DNA of 64,000 nt from Hymenobacter armeniacus (GTDB lineage: Bacteria; Bacteroidota; Bacteroidia; Cytophagales; Hymenobacteraceae). Location: positions 62,001-126,000 of the forward strand of contig NZ_JACXAC010000001.1 in the NCBI RefSeq assembly GCF_014699055.1, written 5' to 3'. Of this stretch, positions 24,068 through 32,333 are shown piece after piece (the first letter of the stretch is position 1; each line of letters opens with the position of its first letter). Below the pieces are notes generated by a model, which saw nothing but the letters and a program-made list of their open reading frames with translations, made no database searches and was not told the origin of the DNA. A program made the position numbers and the translations under genes.

Positions 24068-24772
24068 ATGAAAACCGCCCTGCTCACCCTCGCCCTCGCC
24101 GCCGCCTCGCTTGCCGCTGTGGCCCAGACCCAGCCCGCGCCTGCCGCCACCGCCGCGCCGGCCGATGCCTACACCGCCATGCTGGGCGCCACCATTGCCG
24201 AGCAAAACGCCATCACCCAGAAGGCCGACCTGCCCGCCAACCTGGCCAAGCTGGAGCGCGCCGCCAGCGCCCGGCCCACCGACTGGCTGCCCCGCTACTA
24301 CCAGGCCCGCGGCTACCTCAAAATGGCCTTCGGCGGCTCCGACAGCGACCAGGCCGACAAGCTCCTCGACCAAGCCGATGCCGCCCTGGCGCAAGCCAAA
24401 AAGCTGCCCGGCGCCGACCAGGCCGAAGTGCTGGTGCTGCAGGCCTACATCTACCAGGGCCGCATTCAGGCCGCGCCCATGACGCGCGGCGCCCTCTACA
24501 CCGGCCGCGTGCACGAGGCCCTCGACCAGGCCCTCAAGCTCAGCCCCGACAACCCGCGCGCCTACCTCGTGCTGGCCAACGACCTGTACTACCGCCCGGC
24601 CATGTTCGGTGGCGGCGCCGAGAAGGCCAAGCCGCTGTATGAGAAAGCCAAGGCCTTGTTTGCCGCCTTCAAGCCCGCCACGGCCCTGAGCCCGAACTGG
24701 GGCGAGGCCACCGCCACGGCCACGCTGGCCCGCATCAACGGCACCGACACCACCACTGCGGCCACCAAATAG
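24068..24772 (+). CDS. Secreted TPR-like helical repeat protein
   Basis: A protein of 234 residues. A signal peptide (1 to about 20, LAAVAQ) precedes helical hairpins: NLAKLERAASARPTDWLPRY at about 60, then ADKLLDQADAALAQAKKLPG near 95-115 and ALDQALKLSPDNPRAYLVLA near 150-175. The KLSPDNPRAYL segment is a good TPR motif. It is likely a periplasmic scaffold without catalytic function. A CACCTTTG -7-like box lies at 24017-24024. It is followed by a strong palindrome and the LytS-type kinase gene. A functional tie to that kinase is possible but unproven. Confidence 0.75.
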   Translation: MKTALLTLALAAASLAAVAQTQPAPAATAAPADAYTAMLGATIAEQNAITQKADLPANLAKLERAASARPTDWLPRYYQARGYLKMAFGGSDSDQADKLLDQADAALAQAKKLPGADQAEVLVLQAYIYQGRIQAAPMTRGALYTGRVHEALDQALKLSPDNPRAYLVLANDLYYRPAMFGGGAEKAKPLYEKAKALFAAFKPATALSPNWGEATATATLARINGTDTTTAATK

Positions 24773-24783
24773 GCCCGGATGCC

Positions 24784-24808
24784 GGCGCGGACTCGCCGAG
24801 TCCGCGCC
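24784..24808. promoter_or_regulatory. Perfect 12-bp-arm palindrome before the kinase gene
   Basis: GGCGCGGACTCG and CGAGTCCGCGCC (24784-24795 and 24797-24808) are exact inverted copies with a single central base. The site lies 12 bases after the TPR gene stop and 33 bases before the kinase ATG. It could be a terminator stem without a T-run or an operator for a dimeric regulator such as the LytTR protein encoded downstream. Confidence 0.6.
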
Positions 24809-24841
24809 GCGCGTCTGCTGCCCCACTTATTCCTTACTTTG

Positions 24842-25954
24842 ATGCCGGCTTTCTCCCTCTCCCTGCCCGTGGCCCAGTCCGACACCGTTCCGCAGTTTTC
24901 CAACGGCTACCTGCCCGTGCCCAGCTCCCGGGCCGGCATGTGGAAGGCGCTGCGCATCCTGCTGCTCATTTCCACGGTGCTCACGGTGCTGCTCAACCCG
25001 GGCTCGCTCACCGATGCCAAACGGCTGGCCATCACCTTCGCCATCACCCTGGCCTACAGCGGCGGGCTGTGGTTTGCGAACGGCTTTGCCGTGGACTGGC
25101 TCGACCGGCGCATCAAGTGGGCCGAGCGGCCGTTGCGGCGCCTGCTGCTCACGCTGGCGGTGTCGATGGGCGGGTCGGTGCTGGTCATCCTGCTCATTCA
25201 GGCCGTGTTTTTGGTGTCGATGGGCGAGTCGTTGCGGCTGCTGTGGCGCCCGCAGATGTACGGGCAGGTGCTGGTGCCGCTGGCCATCACGCTCATCATC
25301 TCGCTGTTCAACCACAGCCGCTCGTTTTTCGTGAACTGGCGCGAAGCCGCCGTGCGCGTCGAACGCCTCGAAAAGGAAACGGCCGTGGCCCGGCTCGACT
25401 CGCTGCGCCGGCAGGTCGACCCGCACTTTCTCTTCAATTCGCTCAACGCGCTGACGAGTTTGGTGGAAGAAAACGACCCCGCCCGGGCCGTGCGCTTCAT
25501 CCGGCAGCTCTCGCAGGTGTACCGCTACGTGCTCGACAGCGAAAGCCAGGAGCTGGTGCCGCTGGCCGACGAGGTGAAGTTTGCCGAAAGCTACCTGTAC
25601 CTGCAGAAAACCCGCCTCGGCGACGCCCTGGCCGTGGAAATGAACCTGCCGCCCGCCGCCCTGGCCGGTTTCTACGTGCCGCCCCTGGCCCTGCAGCTGC
25701 TGCTCGAAAACGTCATCAAGCACAACACCGCCTTCCAGGCCGACCCCTTGCGGGTGAGCGTCGGCCTCGACCCCACCGCCCAGGCCCTGACCGTGCGCAA
25801 CACCCTGCGCCCGCGCCGCCTGGCCCCGGGCGAGTCGTCGGGGCTGGGGCTGAAAAACCTGGCCGCCCGCTACGCCTTCCTCACCAACCGGCCGCTGGTC
25901 GTGCAGCAGGAGCAGGGCGAGTTTGTGGTTTCTTTGCCGCTGCTGTTGCTGTGA
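24842..25954 (+). CDS. LytS/YehU-type membrane histidine kinase
   Basis: A protein of 370 residues. Four membrane helices (about 35-55, 63-80, 100-125 and 140-160) are followed by a coiled linker and the His_kinase (internal region) domain. The phospho-acceptor His is in RRQVDPHFLFNSLNAL (about residue 200). The ATPase part has LLLENVIKHN (N-box, about 296) and SGLGLKNLAARY (G-box, about 337). It would sense a membrane or envelope signal and phosphorylate the LytTR regulator encoded 21 bases downstream. A TACTTTG box directly abuts the ATG at 24842, so the true start could be a little further downstream. Confidence 0.9.
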   Translation: MPAFSLSLPVAQSDTVPQFSNGYLPVPSSRAGMWKALRILLLISTVLTVLLNPGSLTDAKRLAITFAITLAYSGGLWFANGFAVDWLDRRIKWAERPLRRLLLTLAVSMGGSVLVILLIQAVFLVSMGESLRLLWRPQMYGQVLVPLAITLIISLFNHSRSFFVNWREAAVRVERLEKETAVARLDSLRRQVDPHFLFNSLNALTSLVEENDPARAVRFIRQLSQVYRYVLDSESQELVPLADEVKFAESYLYLQKTRLGDALAVEMNLPPAALAGFYVPPLALQLLLENVIKHNTAFQADPLRVSVGLDPTAQALTVRNTLRPRRLAPGESSGLGLKNLAARYAFLTNRPLVVQQEQGEFVVSLPLLLL

Positions 25955-25974
25955 ACGGCCCCAATAACAACGTC

Positions 25975-26775
25975 ATGCCCCTCCGCGCCCTGCTAGTCGA
26001 AGACGAACCCCTGGCCGCCCGCCGCTTGGCCGACCTGCTGGCCCGCCAGCCCGAACCCGTTCAAGTCCTCGGCACCGCCGAATCGGTGACGCAGGCCGTG
26101 GCCCTGCTTGCGAGCACCCAGCCCGCGCCCGACGTGCTGTTTCTCGACATTCATCTGGCCGACGGCCTGAGCTTTGAGCTGTTTGAGCGAACCGAGGTGC
26201 GCTGCCCCGTCATTTTCACCACCGCCTACGACCAATATGCGCTGCAAGCCTTCAAGGTGAACAGCGTGGACTACCTGCTCAAGCCCATCGACGAGGAAGA
26301 GCTGGCCGCCGCCGTGCGCAAGCTGCGCGAGCGCCTGCCCACGGCGCCGCAGCCGGCTCCCGCCCCGGCCTTCGACCCCGCCCTGCTGGCCCAACTGGTG
26401 CAGCAGATGCAGCAAACCCCGCCCGCCGCCAGCTACAAATCCCAGTTTGTGGTGCGCGTGGGCGAGCACCTCAAAGTGGTGCCCGTGGAGCAGATTGCCT
26501 ACTTCTTCAGCCTCGAAAAAGCCACGTTTCTGCAAACCACCGAGGGCCGCAAGTTCGTGGTCGACTACACCATGGACCAGCTGGAGGGCCTGCTCGACCC
26601 GCGCCGCTTCTTCCGCCTCAACCGCGCCTACCTGGCCCAGCAGGCCGCCATTCACGACATCATTCACTACACCAACTCCCGGCTGCAAACGGTGCTCAAG
26701 CCCACCGCCCCCGATGCCCAGGTGCTGGTGAGCCGCGAAAAAGTGAACGTGTTCAAAAGCTGGCTGGACAGGTAG
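25975..26775 (+). CDS. LytTR-family response regulator
   Basis: A protein of 266 residues. The receiver domain (1-115) has ALLVEDEPLA, the phospho-acceptor Asp in VLFLDIHLADG and the Lys in YLLKPIDEEE. A Pro/Gln-rich linker (about 120-155) leads to a LytTR DNA-binding domain (about 160-262) with KSQFVVRVGEHLKVV, IAYFFSLEKAT and RFFRLNRAYL. The ATG at 25975 is chosen; a GTG at 25951 overlaps the kinase stop and would add eight residues. It forms a classic LytS/LytTR pair with the preceding kinase. Confidence 0.9.
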   Translation: MPLRALLVEDEPLAARRLADLLARQPEPVQVLGTAESVTQAVALLASTQPAPDVLFLDIHLADGLSFELFERTEVRCPVIFTTAYDQYALQAFKVNSVDYLLKPIDEEELAAAVRKLRERLPTAPQPAPAPAFDPALLAQLVQQMQQTPPAASYKSQFVVRVGEHLKVVPVEQIAYFFSLEKATFLQTTEGRKFVVDYTMDQLEGLLDPRRFFRLNRAYLAQQAAIHDIIHYTNSRLQTVLKPTAPDAQVLVSREKVNVFKSWLDR

Positions 26776-26794
26776 CTTTAGAGCGAAAAGAACG

Positions 26795-26892
26795 GTCATG
26801 CCGAGCGCAGCCGAGGCATCTTGTTTGGGATGGTATTCCTTTCGCTTGGGTTACTACCTCACGCGAGATGCCTCGGCTGCGCTCGGCATGAC
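26795..26892. repeat. Palindromic repeat with perfect 27-bp arms
   Basis: Arms 26795-26821 and 26866-26892 are exact inverted copies (GTCATGCCGAGCGCAGCCGA at the outer end of the left arm) around a 44-base centre. It lies exactly between two convergent LytTR genes and belongs to the same family as 8488-8598. It may also act as a bidirectional stop structure. Confidence 0.9.
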
Positions 26893-26910
26893 GGGCTTAT
26901 TGCTAGTTGT

Positions 26911-27711
26911 CTACCCTTCCAGCCAGGCCTTCACGGCGCCGGCTTTCTCGCGGCTCACCAGCACTTCCTCGGCTGGGGCGGGGTGCAGCTCCACCAGCAG
27001 CTTGCCGCCAAAATGCGGGTGCAGGCGGCGCACGGCGGGCAAGTGGGCAATGACCTGGCGGTTGAGCCGAAAGAAGTGCGCCGGGTCGAGCAGGCTTTCG
27101 AGCTGCTCCAGGGTGTAGTCGAGCACGAAGCGGCGCCCGTCGGCGGCCACCAGCGTCACGGTCTCGTTGCGGCTGACGAACCAGGCCGCCTCGGCCACGG
27201 GCAGCGGCAGCAGCTGCTCGCCCTGGCGCACCAAAAACCGCGCTTTGTAGGGCCGGCCGGGGCGGGGCAGGGCGTCCAGGAGGCGCTCCAGGTTGGAGGA
27301 GGCCGGCGGAAGGGCGGCGCTGTCAGCTTTGGCCAAGTCCGGGGGCGGCGCAGCGCCGGGCCACTGGCGCAGCTTGGCCAGGGCCGCCTGCAGCTCGGCC
27401 AGCTTCACCGGCTTCAGCAAATACGCCACGCTGTTGGCCTGAAACGCCCGAATGGCATACGCATCGAACGCGGTGGTGAAAATGACCGGGCTGGGCACCA
27501 CGGCCTGCTCCCAGATTTCGAGGCTGAGGCCGTCGGCCAGCTGCATGTCGCTGAGAATGAGGGTGGGCGCGGGGTTGGCGGCCAGCCAGGCCAGGGCGCT
27601 GCTCACGGTGTCGAGCACGGCCACCACCCGCGCTTCGGGCGCGGCCTGGGCCACGAGGCGCTGGAGGCGCTCGGCGGCCGGGTATTCGTCTTCGAGCAGC
27701 AGAATGGTCAT
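26911..27711 (-). CDS. LytTR-family response regulator (second pair)
   Basis: A protein of 266 residues, the same length as the regulator at 25975. The receiver domain has LLLEDEYPA, Asp in LILSDMQLADG and Lys in YLLKPVKLAE. A Pro/Ala-rich linker leads to the LytTR domain with KARFLVRQGEQLLPL, AAWFVSRNETVTLV and HFFRLNRQVI. The start overlaps the kinase stop by four bases (ATGA), so the two are translationally coupled. Clearly paralogous to the convergent regulator, but the linker and DNA-binding loops differ, so the targets may differ. Confidence 0.9.
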   Translation of the reverse strand: MTILLLEDEYPAAERLQRLVAQAAPEARVVAVLDTVSSALAWLAANPAPTLILSDMQLADGLSLEIWEQAVVPSPVIFTTAFDAYAIRAFQANSVAYLLKPVKLAELQAALAKLRQWPGAAPPPDLAKADSAALPPASSNLERLLDALPRPGRPYKARFLVRQGEQLLPLPVAEAAWFVSRNETVTLVAADGRRFVLDYTLEQLESLLDPAHFFRLNRQVIAHLPAVRRLHPHFGGKLLVELHPAPAEEVLVSREKAGAVKAWLEG

Positions 27712-28760
27712 GGCAGGCGGGGGGGCGGGGCGGGCAGCAAGGGCAGGTCTACCACAAAGGTGCCCCCGGCCGCGCGCGTTTCCACCGGCTGCGGGGCCCC
27801 CAGCAGGGCGTAGCGGCTGCGCACGTTGGCCAGGCCCGTGCCGGTGCCGGGCGCCAGGCCCGCGGTGCGGGGCCGCCACGTGTTCTCAACGTGCAGCGTG
27901 TCGGGCGCTTCGGGGGCGGCGCTGAGGCGCAGGTGCAGCGGGTGCTCGCGCGAGGCCACGTTGTGCTTCAGCGCATTTTCCACCAGCAGCTGCACGCTCA
28001 GGGGGGCCACGTGGCGGGCCAGCGCGGCCGGCGTTATCTGCGTTTCCACCACCAGGTTTTCCCGAAAGCGGGCTTTGTGCAGCTCCAGGTAGGTTTCGAC
28101 GAAGGCCAGCTCCTCGGCCAGGGGCACCGTGGCGCGGCCCTGGGCCAGCAGCACGTAGCGGTACACGTCGGCCAGGTGCTCCACAAACTGCTGGGCCGGC
28201 ACGTTGTCGGGCTCGATGAGCGCGGCCAGGGTGTTGAGGTTGTTGAACAGAAAATGCGGGTCGAGCTGGCCCTGCAGGGCGTCGAGCTGGGCCTGGGTAG
28301 AAGCGCGGGCCAGGTGGTCGGCGCGGTGCAGGTTGGCTTTCCACTGCTCGAAGAAGTACATGGCTTCGTAGAGCGTGAGCACGCCCACGGTGGGCACCAG
28401 GCTGAAACGAGTGCCCTGCCACAGCGCGGCCGGCGTGAGCGGAAAGTAGGCGGGCCGCAGCCAGTGCAGGGGCAGCGTGAGTACCACCGTGGCCGCCGAC
28501 GTGACCAGCAGGGCCAGGCCGGCCAGCACCCAGAGGCGGCGCGGCGTTTGTTCGGGGCTGGGAAAGCGCTCGAGCAGCCACCGCCACAGCTGGTAGTTGC
28601 TCAGCCAATAGCCCGTGGTGAAATACAGCGAAATCAGCCAGCTCACCAGCACGTCAGCCCCGCTCTTGTCGGGTTGGCCCACAAGGCTGAAGGCCGTAAT
28701 CACCGCGCTCAGCAGCGGAATGCCTAGGAGCACAAAACGGCGGTCATTGCGGCGGAGCAT
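27708..28760 (-). CDS. LytS/YehU-type membrane histidine kinase (second pair)
   Basis: A protein of 350 residues. Four membrane helices (about 10-30, 38-58, 78-100 and 118-140) precede the internal-region kinase domain: the phospho-acceptor His in QGQLDPHFLFNNLNTL (about residue 186), N-box LLVENALKHN (about 280) and G-box TGTGLANVRSRY (about 322). The ATG at 28760 is chosen; the longer frame to 28856 runs into non-conserved sequence. It is the partner of the regulator at 26911 and a mirror-image paralogue of the kinase at 24842. Confidence 0.9.
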   Translation of the reverse strand: MLRRNDRRFVLLGIPLLSAVITAFSLVGQPDKSGADVLVSWLISLYFTTGYWLSNYQLWRWLLERFPSPEQTPRRLWVLAGLALLVTSAATVVLTLPLHWLRPAYFPLTPAALWQGTRFSLVPTVGVLTLYEAMYFFEQWKANLHRADHLARASTQAQLDALQGQLDPHFLFNNLNTLAALIEPDNVPAQQFVEHLADVYRYVLLAQGRATVPLAEELAFVETYLELHKARFRENLVVETQITPAALARHVAPLSVQLLVENALKHNVASREHPLHLRLSAAPEAPDTLHVENTWRPRTAGLAPGTGTGLANVRSRYALLGAPQPVETRAAGGTFVVDLPLLPAPPPRLP

Positions 28761-28812
28761 GGCGACAAGCGAAAGGCCGGCAAGTGCGGCGCGGGTAAAA
28801 ATAGCCGGTTTG

Positions 28813-29670
28813 CTAGTGAGCGGCCCACAGCGGCCGCCCGGCCATTGCCAGGGCAAACGTGCCGGCCACCAGCGCGGCGTAGAGGGCGGCCCCCGTCCAG
28901 GTGAGCTGCGGTGCCCAGCGCGGCGCCCAGCTGCTCAGCAGCCAGCCCAGCAGGGGCAAGGCCTGCAGCGCGTGCATACCCAAGAAGTGCGCAATGCGCA
29001 GGTCGCCGGCGCGGGTGCTCCAGCCCAGGCCGGGCAGGCCGGGGCCGCCGTCGGGGGCGCCCACGGTGTGCTGCAGGTTGTGAATCATCATGCCACCCAG
29101 CACGCTGCCCACCAGAAACACCAGCAGCCCCAGGCGCACGCCCCACACGTAGCCCGCCGGCCCGTGCAGCGGGTGGCGCCACACCAGGTACAGGGCCCAC
29201 ACCGTCATCAGCGTGTTCACCAGAATAAAGATGCCCATCAAGCTGAAGAGCGCGCCATTCAGCGCCGAGTTGGTGTTGTAGTGCGAGGTGGTGCCGCGGG
29301 CGGCCTGCCCGAAAATCACGGCCTGCTCCACCAGCATGCTCACGGCCACGCCCCAGCTGAGGTAGAGCACGCTGCGTTGGGCGGCCTGCGGCAAATCGGC
29401 CAGCAGCCAGCCCAGCGTCCAGGTAAAGGCGATGATGGACAGCGAGAACTTCAGGGGTTTGAGCCAGGCCGGGGCGCCGGTCACCAAGCGGTGGTCGAGC
29501 AGCAGCCCGGCCACGGCCAGCACGGCCAGGGCCACGTTCAGCCAGCCGGTCCAGGAGAGCACGGGGTTCACGCGGTGCAGCACCCGCAGCGCCGAACCCA
29601 CCGAGGTGAACACGGAATCCGCCGAAGCATCCGACGAAAAGAGCGAGGTTTGAAGCAGAGCAGTTTTCAT
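28813..29670 (-). CDS. Polytopic membrane protein, unknown function
   Basis: A protein of 285 residues with about eight hydrophobic helices from residue 45 to the C-terminus. Histidines cluster near the helix ends: TTSHYNTN (about 130), MIHNLQHTVG (about 200) and RIAHFLGMHAL (about 228), a pattern that could ligate haem or metal, but no family motif is recognised. It is the last gene of a three-gene minus-strand set (30668-28813) of small membrane proteins with gaps of 33 and 44 bases. The ATG at 29670 is the first that leaves the non-conserved upstream frame out. Confidence 0.7.
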   Translation of the reverse strand: MKTALLQTSLFSSDASADSVFTSVGSALRVLHRVNPVLSWTGWLNVALAVLAVAGLLLDHRLVTGAPAWLKPLKFSLSIIAFTWTLGWLLADLPQAAQRSVLYLSWGVAVSMLVEQAVIFGQAARGTTSHYNTNSALNGALFSLMGIFILVNTLMTVWALYLVWRHPLHGPAGYVWGVRLGLLVFLVGSVLGGMMIHNLQHTVGAPDGGPGLPGLGWSTRAGDLRIAHFLGMHALQALPLLGWLLSSWAPRWAPQLTWTGAALYAALVAGTFALAMAGRPLWAAH

Positions 29671-29714
29671 GATGCGCAGTAAAAATGGAAAGTGAATCTG
29701 GAACCAGGGCCGCC

Positions 29715-30194
29715 TCAGCCAAGGGCGCGCAGCAGCGAGAAAGCGCGCAGTGCCGCCAGCCAGGCCAGCAGGTTGAGGGCCAGGCGCAGGTAGTTCAGCC
29801 GCAGCCACCAGCCAATGAGCCGGCTGGGGCTCGCCCCGGGGGCAGCGCGTTGCAGGCGCAGGGCGGTGGGAATGAAAAAGGCGAAGGTGCCCAGGCGCTC
29901 CAGCAGCGTGAGCAGGGCCGCGGCCAGCCACCAGGCGCGCAGCGGGGGCGGGGCCTGCCAGCTGGCCACCAGGCTCGCCAGGGTGAGCAAGGTGAGCGGC
30001 AGCGTGGTGACCATGCCCCAGAACCGGCGGCCCGTGTCGAGGTCGCGCATGGCGTCGCCGTTCACGGCGTAGCCCGTGGCCGTGCGGCCGAACCATTGCG
30101 GCAGCACAATGCGCGTTTCAAACAGGCCGGCGCCGGTGGCAAGGCCCAGGTTCACCACGAACAGCCACAGCAGAATTTCAGAAACAAGACTCAT
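29715..30194 (-). CDS. Four-helix membrane protein, unknown function
   Basis: A protein of 159 residues with hydrophobic helices at about 4-25, 66-85, 92-115 and 134-155. The first loop holds ETRIVLPQWFGR, which recalls small DUF1772/anthrone-oxygenase-like membrane proteins, but the match is weak and is not claimed. It is the middle gene of the three-gene membrane operon. The start ATG at 30194 is preferred over an upstream in-frame start at 30218. Confidence 0.65.
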   Translation of the reverse strand: MSLVSEILLWLFVVNLGLATGAGLFETRIVLPQWFGRTATGYAVNGDAMRDLDTGRRFWGMVTTLPLTLLTLASLVASWQAPPPLRAWWLAAALLTLLERLGTFAFFIPTALRLQRAAPGASPSRLIGWWLRLNYLRLALNLLAWLAALRAFSLLRALG

Positions 30195-30227
30195 GGAGCG
30201 AAATGCAGGGGGACACAAGCAAAAAAA

Positions 30228-30668
30228 TCAGGCCGCGACTTCGGCGGCGGGGTAGAATTGCCGCAGGCCGAAGTATAGCAGCAGCCCCACCGGCCCGAAC
30301 AGAAACGTGAGCGCTAAGCAGGGAATCAGCAGCCCGTGGGGCACGCCGCGCCGCTGGGCGTCGCGCAGCTCCCAGGCCCCCGTCCACATGTCGAAGCAGA
30401 GGTAGTGCACCCAGCCCGCCAGCAGCGCCCACGGGTCGCGAAACAGCGCCGCTACCTCGGCCAGCGAGCCAAAGCCGCCTTCGTGGCCGTGCGGTCCCAG
30501 GTAGTGCGCCGTGATGAGCGCGGCGTAGACCAGGGCCAGCAGCAGGGGCAGGGCCCCGCTCAGCACCACGGCGCGGGTGCCGCGCCAGCGCGGGGCCAGC
30601 ACCAGCAGGGCCCAGCCCAGCAGGGCCACGGGGTTGGCGAGGGAAAACAGGAAGTCGGGCGTGGGCAT
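30228..30668 (-). CDS. ABA4-like (DUF4281) membrane protein
   Basis: A protein of 146 residues with four helices. It has the family's recurrent features: FSLANPVALLGWALLVLAPR at the N-terminus, WVHYLCFDMWTGAWELRDAQ in the middle and GLLIPCLALTFLFGPVGLLL near the end. Plant ABA4 is needed for neoxanthin formation; the role of bacterial members is not established. The family assignment rests on those three segments. It is the first gene of the three-gene membrane set and carries its own -7 box. Confidence 0.75.
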   Translation of the reverse strand: MPTPDFLFSLANPVALLGWALLVLAPRWRGTRAVVLSGALPLLLALVYAALITAHYLGPHGHEGGFGSLAEVAALFRDPWALLAGWVHYLCFDMWTGAWELRDAQRRGVPHGLLIPCLALTFLFGPVGLLLYFGLRQFYPAAEVAA

Positions 30669-30697
30669 AAGCGGCTGATGAGTTGCAATAGCTGGCT

Positions 30698-30705
30698 CAA
30701 ACTTA
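30698..30705 (-). promoter_or_regulatory. Bacteroidota -7 promoter box (TAAGTTTG on minus strand)
   Basis: An exact TAnnTTTG match on the minus strand, 29 bases before the ATG of the ABA4-like gene. It probably drives the three membrane-protein genes. Confidence 0.55.
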
Positions 30706-30852
30706 CGTTTTGGCCGCGCCGCCCACCCGCGCAATCGGGGCGAAACGACGGATTTGGCGGGTCAGGCAGCCGTTGGGTAGGGGCGAAGCAACCCATTGCA
30801 AGCCGGCCGAATCCTACCTTTCCAATCCTTTTTCCATCGTCACGCTATTCGC

Positions 30853-32259
30853 ATGCTCCTTTCTCTGCCCGCGCTGGCCATGGGCGCCGCGCTACGCCTG
30901 CTTCCCGCGCCACCTACCACGGCCACGCTCAGCGGCCACCTCGCCCACGCCCCGGCCGGCGATTCAATTCGGCTCGAATACCACCAGCACCTCTATCACC
31001 AGCGGGTGCGCACGGTGCTCAGCCCCGGCGGCGATTTCAAGGTGACGGTGCCGGATTTGAAAGGCATCACGGGCATTACGTTTTCCTATGCGGGCCAGCG
31101 CACCAGCCTCTACCTCGCCCCCGGCGATGATGTGCGCATGACGCTCGACTTCCCGAACTTCGACGAAAGCCTGCAGTACACCGGGCGCGGGGCCAATGCC
31201 AGCAACTACATGGCGCAGGCGCTATGGAAATTTGAGTTTAGCCCGGCCCGTGCGCCGCGCCCGGCGTCCACGGCCCGGCCCACGCTCGCCCAGATGCGGC
31301 AGGAAACCGACGACAACCGCCAGGCCCGGCGCAGCTTCCTGACCACGTTCGCCAAGGCCCACCCGCTGCCCGCCGATTTCGTGCGCGACCGCACCCTCGA
31401 CATCGACCTGACCTGGGCCCACCGCCTGCTGCTGTATTCCGGGGGCTACCCCGCCATACCGGCCACGTATTTCGACTTTCTGCAGCAACTGCCCCTGAAA
31501 ACATTTGACCAGTACCTCGGCGACCGGGGCCTCAACGGCAACATGGCCGTGATGAACTTTCTGACCAACTACAATTACCGCCTCGCGCCTTCGGGCAAAC
31601 TCAGCACCGACCCCGCCGAATCCCGCCGGCACTACGCCCAGGCCCAGGCCGATTTTGGCCCCAGCACGGCCGCCCTCGACCGGGCCATGTACCAGTTCTA
31701 CAGCTGGAAGCTCGATACCGACCTCGATGGCGTGCTAGCCGCTTATCCCACTTTCCGCACCCACAACCACGACTCCACCATGGCGCGCGACCTGCGCGTC
31801 CTCATCGGCCGGCAGCTGGCGGTGAAGGTGGGCAACCCGGCCCCGGCCTTCGCGCTGCTGAACCACGAGGGCAAAAACGTGTCGCTGGCGGAGCTGCGCG
31901 GCAAGGTTATCTACCTCGATTTCTGGGGGACGTGGTGCGGCCCGTGCATGCAGGAAATGCCCGCCAGCAACGAGCTCAAAAAGAAGTTTGAGGGGCGCGA
32001 CGTGGCCTTCGTCTACATCTCGGTGCGCGACAAAGAAGACAAGTGGCAGCAGGTGCTGGCCGCCGAGCACCTCACCGGCCCCAACAGCATTCACCTGCGC
32101 AGTCCCGAGGGCGACGACGTGGCCAACCGCTACCAGGTAACGGGCTACCCCACCTATTGGCTCATCGGGCGCGATGGCCGCATCATCACCCGCTCGGCCC
32201 CGCGCCCCAGCGAAGGCCAGAAAGCCGCGGCTGCCATCACCGCCGAGTTGGCCCGATAA
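30853..32259 (+). CDS. TlpA-type thioredoxin-fold protein (periplasmic)
   Basis: A protein of 468 residues. A short signal-like hydrophobic start is followed by a DUF4369-like beta domain (about 25-120), a helical middle region (about 130-330) and a C-terminal thioredoxin/AhpC-TSA domain (about 335-465) with the redox site WCGPC in FWGTWCGPCMQEMP (about 357) and the cis-Pro segment GYPTYWLIG. Such proteins reduce periplasmic disulfides or serve in cytochrome c maturation and stress. The ATG at 30853 is used because the TTG at 30796 would give a non-signal N-terminus. It is followed 74 bases later by a secreted protein on the same strand. Confidence 0.87.
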   Translation: MLLSLPALAMGAALRLLPAPPTTATLSGHLAHAPAGDSIRLEYHQHLYHQRVRTVLSPGGDFKVTVPDLKGITGITFSYAGQRTSLYLAPGDDVRMTLDFPNFDESLQYTGRGANASNYMAQALWKFEFSPARAPRPASTARPTLAQMRQETDDNRQARRSFLTTFAKAHPLPADFVRDRTLDIDLTWAHRLLLYSGGYPAIPATYFDFLQQLPLKTFDQYLGDRGLNGNMAVMNFLTNYNYRLAPSGKLSTDPAESRRHYAQAQADFGPSTAALDRAMYQFYSWKLDTDLDGVLAAYPTFRTHNHDSTMARDLRVLIGRQLAVKVGNPAPAFALLNHEGKNVSLAELRGKVIYLDFWGTWCGPCMQEMPASNELKKKFEGRDVAFVYISVRDKEDKWQQVLAAEHLTGPNSIHLRSPEGDDVANRYQVTGYPTYWLIGRDGRIITRSAPRPSEGQKAAAAITAELAR

Positions 32260-32333
32260 CCACCGGCCGTCAACGCGGTTACTATCCGGCGGCGGCCGCC
32301 ACCCGCTGGCCAGTTTTTACGTATTTGGCACCT

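Noticed and set aside
24940..25951. Long open frame overlapping the first LytS kinase, in continuity with its regulator
   Set aside because: The upstream part is the out-of-frame shadow of the kinase; the regulator begins at ATG 25975.
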